Below are positions 61,090 through 64,000 of a DNA stretch of 64,000 nucleotides, piece by piece. Position numbers and translations under genes: made by a program. The notes beneath the pieces were generated by a model. That model saw only the letters and a list, made by a program, of their open reading frames with translations, did no database searches and was not told the origin of the DNA. Within the stretch, counting starts at the first letter, position 1. The number at the start of each line of letters is the position of its first letter. Source of the DNA: Phormidium tenue FACHB-1050 (GTDB lineage Bacteria > Cyanobacteriota > Cyanobacteriia > Pseudanabaenales > Pseudanabaenaceae); contig NZ_JACJQY010000007.1 of NCBI RefSeq assembly GCF_014696925.1, positions 1 through 64,000 of the forward strand, given 5' to 3'.

Positions 61090-61710
61090 ATGGCAACAGT
61101 TAAAATTCCAAAATCCAAAAAGAAAAATTTCTCTAGTTTTAGTGTTGGTGAAGCCTATAAACAGTTAGGAATTATTACATTGCTCCCTTGGGAATTTGAA
61201 AGTCAACCACTCCCAATAACTGATTTTTTCAAAAAAAGACTAGAGCGATTACAGAAGCGTTTTGACCTCCGCAGCTACGAAGAATCGAAAAAATTGCTGA
61301 TCGATGCCTTCTGTGAAGAAGCAATGGAAGATTTCGACCAGCTTAAGATTTGGAAAGGCGGCAGGTTAGAAAGTGACTTATTAATTGGTAACGCTGACTA
61401 TTTGATCGCTCAGAAAAAAGACTATTTAGAAGCTCCATTTGTTTGTATTGTCGAAGCAAAAAAAGACGACTTTGAACAGGGACTAGCACAATGCTTAGTG
61501 GAAATGCAAGCTTGCCAATGGCAAAACAAACAATCGGGGAAGCTGATTGATGTATTGGGAATAGTGACGAATGCAAGAGAATGGATGTTTTATAAACTTG
61601 ACCTGTCAGGTAAAGTTTATGAGAGTAGAGGCTATATTGCAGACGATGCAGCCCTAACCTTGGGAGCATTGCACTACATTTTCCAAGAGTGCGAGAAAAA
61701 CTTATTTTAA
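61090..61710 (+). CDS. PD-(D/E)XK nuclease-like protein
   Basis: A 206-residue protein, four bases after the methyltransferase stop. A basic N-terminus leads to a restriction-endonuclease-like core: NADYLIAQ (D103), IVEAKKDDFEQG (E122, K124) and AQCLVEMQAC, the D...ExK...Q arrangement of PD-(D/E)XK enzymes. It is likely the cleaving subunit, or a DNA-end-sensing subunit, of the system. It does not resemble a stand-alone type II enzyme. Confidence 0.75.
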   Translation: MATVKIPKSKKKNFSSFSVGEAYKQLGIITLLPWEFESQPLPITDFFKKRLERLQKRFDLRSYEESKKLLIDAFCEEAMEDFDQLKIWKGGRLESDLLIGNADYLIAQKKDYLEAPFVCIVEAKKDDFEQGLAQCLVEMQACQWQNKQSGKLIDVLGIVTNAREWMFYKLDLSGKVYESRGYIADDAALTLGALHYIFQECEKNLF

Positions 61711-61718
61711 ATGTTTTT

Positions 61719-61922
61719 ATGAAACAAAGCATCAAGACTGAATCTGAATACGATCGCGTACTAGAGAAAATTGCATTGCTAATGAATGCTAAGGCTGGTA
61801 CATCTGAAGCTAATGAGTTGGAAATGTTGGCGATCTTGGTTGAAGCCTATGAAGACAAGCATTATCCAATTAACCCACCCACCCAATTAGCCTCGATTCA
61901 ATTTCGTCAAAGTAATGAGTAA
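61719..61922 (+). CDS. HigA-like N-terminal fragment (antitoxin type without HTH)
   Basis: A 67-residue protein. TESEYDRVLEKIALLMNAKA, then LAILVEAYEDKHYPI, is the N-terminal region of HigA-type antitoxins; the C-terminal helix-turn-helix is absent, and the gene ends by overlapping the helicase start by eight bases. It is in frame and coupled, so it may be a real small subunit and not a broken gene. No HigB toxin is visible. Confidence 0.68.
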   Translation: MKQSIKTESEYDRVLEKIALLMNAKAGTSEANELEMLAILVEAYEDKHYPINPPTQLASIQFRQSNE

Positions 61923-64000
61923 AAAACTAAGCGATCGCCATTGGAAAATCGGATATGGCAGTGATGAAGATAACTTAATCACTGACTTCTATATTCCTGC
62001 CCTCGAATGCGCCCTGCAATACGATCGCAAAGCAGGATTTTTCAATAGCAGTATTCTCAGTCGCGTAGCTAGAGGCATTGGTGCATTACTGGAAAATCAA
62101 GGCAGAATGCGCCTAATCATGGGTTGTCAGTTCTCACCCGAAGACTTGCAAGCCGTCCAACAGGGTTACGCCTTGCGTGATGCTTTGACCAGTCGCCTAG
62201 ATACTGAACTCACCCCACCGAGCAACTTTGCCCAACTCAAGCATTTTGAAATCCTTAGTTGGTTAATTCAAAATGAATATCTCGACATTCGCATTGCCAT
62301 ACCACTCAAGCCAAGCGGTCAACCTGACTCATCCGAACGAGTTCTCGATCCGCAACATCTCTTTCACGAAAAGGTAGGTATTATCTCTGACGCGAATGGG
62401 GATTGTCTTGCTTTTAATGGCTCTAACAATGAGTCAATCGGGGGCTGGCAAGCCAATCGTGAATCGTTTCATGTCTTCTTTTCATGGGATGGCGGTAGAG
62501 ATTTACAACGGGTACAACATGAAAGCGATCGCTTTGAACGTCTATGGAAAGATGAACTTCCCAATGTGCGAGTATTTGAAATTCCCACAGCCGTAAAACA
62601 AAAGCTATTGCGCTATGCTCCAACCCAAAAGCCAGACTGGAATCGACAAGCTGAATTTGATGACCGTCCGATCGCAACAAAGCCAGAAATATTAGAACTG
62701 CCTACTGAAGAAACTACACCACCACCTCAAGTAGAAATCCAAATCTCTAAAGAAGAAATACAAGCGGAACGCGAACAATTTATTCAACTTGCCAATATTC
62801 ATGACCATGCAGGTTGTCTAGACTTTTCCGTTAAGTCCATTCCTGTCAAACCTTGGGCGCACCAAATGAAAATCTTGCGTCGGATGGCTGCCGAGTTTCC
62901 CCGTAATGCCCTAATTGCCGATGAAGTTGGCTTAGGTAAAACCATTGAGACGGGTTTAGTATTGCGTTACTTACTGCTGTCCAAAAAAGTAAAACGGGTT
63001 TTAATCTTGGCTCCTGCCAGCGTTCAACCTCAATGGCAAGAAGAAATGCGTGAAAAATTTAATTTGCATTTCTGGTCGTATGGCAAAAACGAACTTATCG
63101 ATCCTTACAAACAATCAGTCACAGTTACAGGCAATCCTTGGAATCAGAAAAACTTAGTCCTTGCCTCTAGTCATTTGGTACGCCGCAAAGAGCGAATGCA
63201 AGAGTTATTAGAGTCTGAACCTTGGGACTTAGTAGTATTGGACGAAGCACACCATGCAAGGCGTAAAAGTCCTCAAAATCGTAAGGATACTCCCAACTGT
63301 CTACTCGAATTAATGGCGCAACTTAGAGCGCATACCCTAGCTCTCTTGCTTCTTTCGGCTACCCCAATGCAGATCGACGCGGTGGAAATGTTTGACCTCA
63401 TTAAATTGCTTGGTTTAAAAGGTCATTGGGAATTTGCCGATGCTTTTTGTGATTACTTTGCGACCCTATCCGAACCCGCCGACAAGCATAATCTCAACTT
63501 TTGGCAAACCATGTCTGTCGATTACTTTGCCAATGGAGGCAAGCCTTGCAGTAAGATTCAGCAAGCATTAGAGACTAGCGATCGCCTGTTGTCATACCAA
63601 ATCGAAGATATTTGGCAAACTGGTCAGAAGATAACTAATCCTCAAAAATACCTAGCTGACGATAATTTCATCAGTGAATCGAAAAAGTTTCTCGCCGCCA
63701 ATACCCCAATTAAAGACCTGATGTTTCGCCATACCCGCGATACCTTGCGCGAATATTACAAACGTGGCTTCTTAGATAAATCTGTACCAACGAGAGAGGT
63801 ATTTGATAATGCAATTACCCTAGAACAAGAACGGGAAGCCCATTTATATCGTGAAGTCAGCGATTATGTACGCCATTTTTACCGTCTCGCTCAAAAGGAA
63901 AACCGTAAGGCGCTAGGGTTTCTGATGACGCTATATCGCAAGCGCTTGACCAGTTCTTTTTATGCGATCAAGAAATCTTTACAACGGAGACTAGAGTATC
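61915..64000 (+). CDS. PLD-SNF2 helicase of defence island (partial)
   Basis: The gene is open from MSKKLSDRHW to the window end (695 codons), so it is incomplete at its 3' side. Residues ~20-175 hold a phospholipase D-type nuclease half-site: H151-x-K153, D159, then GSNN (169-172). The SF2/SNF2 core follows: ADEVGLGKTIETG (Walker A near 335-342), VVLDEAHHARR (near 443) and LLSATPMQ. Helicases of this build act with DUF1156 methyltransferases and DUF499 ATPases in predicted restriction-like defence. The remaining helicase motifs should lie to the right. Confidence 0.85.
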   Translation, partial: MSKKLSDRHWKIGYGSDEDNLITDFYIPALECALQYDRKAGFFNSSILSRVARGIGALLENQGRMRLIMGCQFSPEDLQAVQQGYALRDALTSRLDTELTPPSNFAQLKHFEILSWLIQNEYLDIRIAIPLKPSGQPDSSERVLDPQHLFHEKVGIISDANGDCLAFNGSNNESIGGWQANRESFHVFFSWDGGRDLQRVQHESDRFERLWKDELPNVRVFEIPTAVKQKLLRYAPTQKPDWNRQAEFDDRPIATKPEILELPTEETTPPPQVEIQISKEEIQAEREQFIQLANIHDHAGCLDFSVKSIPVKPWAHQMKILRRMAAEFPRNALIADEVGLGKTIETGLVLRYLLLSKKVKRVLILAPASVQPQWQEEMREKFNLHFWSYGKNELIDPYKQSVTVTGNPWNQKNLVLASSHLVRRKERMQELLESEPWDLVVLDEAHHARRKSPQNRKDTPNCLLELMAQLRAHTLALLLLSATPMQIDAVEMFDLIKLLGLKGHWEFADAFCDYFATLSEPADKHNLNFWQTMSVDYFANGGKPCSKIQQALETSDRLLSYQIEDIWQTGQKITNPQKYLADDNFISESKKFLAANTPIKDLMFRHTRDTLREYYKRGFLDKSVPTREVFDNAITLEQEREAHLYREVSDYVRHFYRLAQKENRKALGFLMTLYRKRLTSSFYAIKKSLQRRLEY

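Overview
The window looks like part of a large cyanobacterial plasmid or chromid. The palindrome GCGATCGC, typical of cyanobacterial DNA, recurs on both strands, and several proteins are of cyanobacterial plasmid type (CyRepA1-like initiator, PRTRC cassette, small plasmid hypotheticals). GC content looks moderate. The host could be a Pseudanabaena-like filamentous cyanobacterium, but the sequence alone does not settle this. Two genes near 45 kb (a HAD phosphatase and a YugP-type zinc protease) are usually chromosomal, so a chromid or an integrated plasmid cannot be excluded.

Layout. 1-2.9 kb: 34-bp tandem repeats, then a three-gene plus-strand operon (small putative DNA-binding protein, ParA/MobD-like ATPase, membrane protein). 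3-4.1 kb: a minus-strand regulator built of five helix-turn-helix units. 4.3-9.5 kb: LysM/M23 peptidase, CyRepA1-like replication protein and an unknown. 9.6-15.6 kb: minus-strand PRTRC cassette with an E1-like ThiF protein, a JAB-domain protein A, protein B and the ubiquitin-like protein C; its thiF gene is split by a group II intron. 15.7-23.7 kb: minus-strand SSB, RecA-like ATPase, VWA protein, MoxR ATPase and small unknowns, many followed by their own hairpin. 23.8-31.3 kb: a DarB-like pair of SF2 helicase and degenerate N6-methyltransferase; the helicase is split near its 3' end by a second, closely related group II intron. In both cases the predicted intron ends rejoin the exons in frame.

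31.4-44.6 kb holds the most striking content. Two large minus-strand proteins (788 and 1474 aa) each carry the full signature of double-psi beta-barrel RNA polymerases of the QDE-1/RDR/YonO type: a first barrel with two lysines 23-24 residues apart, an R-x-P segment, the metal-binding DFDGD motif, and a following G-x-[IV]...AVD-x-x-K-type block. They look like single-chain RNA polymerases encoded by the replicon. Between them lie a relic of the smaller polymerase gene, a tandem pair of AT-rich dynamin-like GTPases and an orphan antitoxin-like regulator.

44.8-52 kb: a HAD phosphatase gene with a G10-tract frameshift, a zinc protease, a PrimPol-like replication protein, an IS200/IS605-like hairpin relic, and a ParA plus small DNA-binding partner with a palindrome-rich centromere-like region. 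52.3 kb to the end: a defence island with a DUF499 ATPase, a small partner, an antisense GHKL-ATPase/PD-(D/E)XK fusion, a DUF1156 methyltransferase, a PD-(D/E)XK nuclease, a HigA-like fragment and a PLD-SNF2 helicase that runs off the window. It resembles the helicase-methyltransferase-ATPase (Hma-like) type of system with extra nuclease modules.

Taken together, the replicon appears to encode its own initiation (CyRepA1, PrimPol), segregation (ParA loci), recombination (SSB, RecA-like ATPase), DNA modification and defence, a ubiquitin-like cassette, and probably its own transcription enzymes. A shared 5'-leader motif in front of at least four minus-strand genes hints at common regulation.
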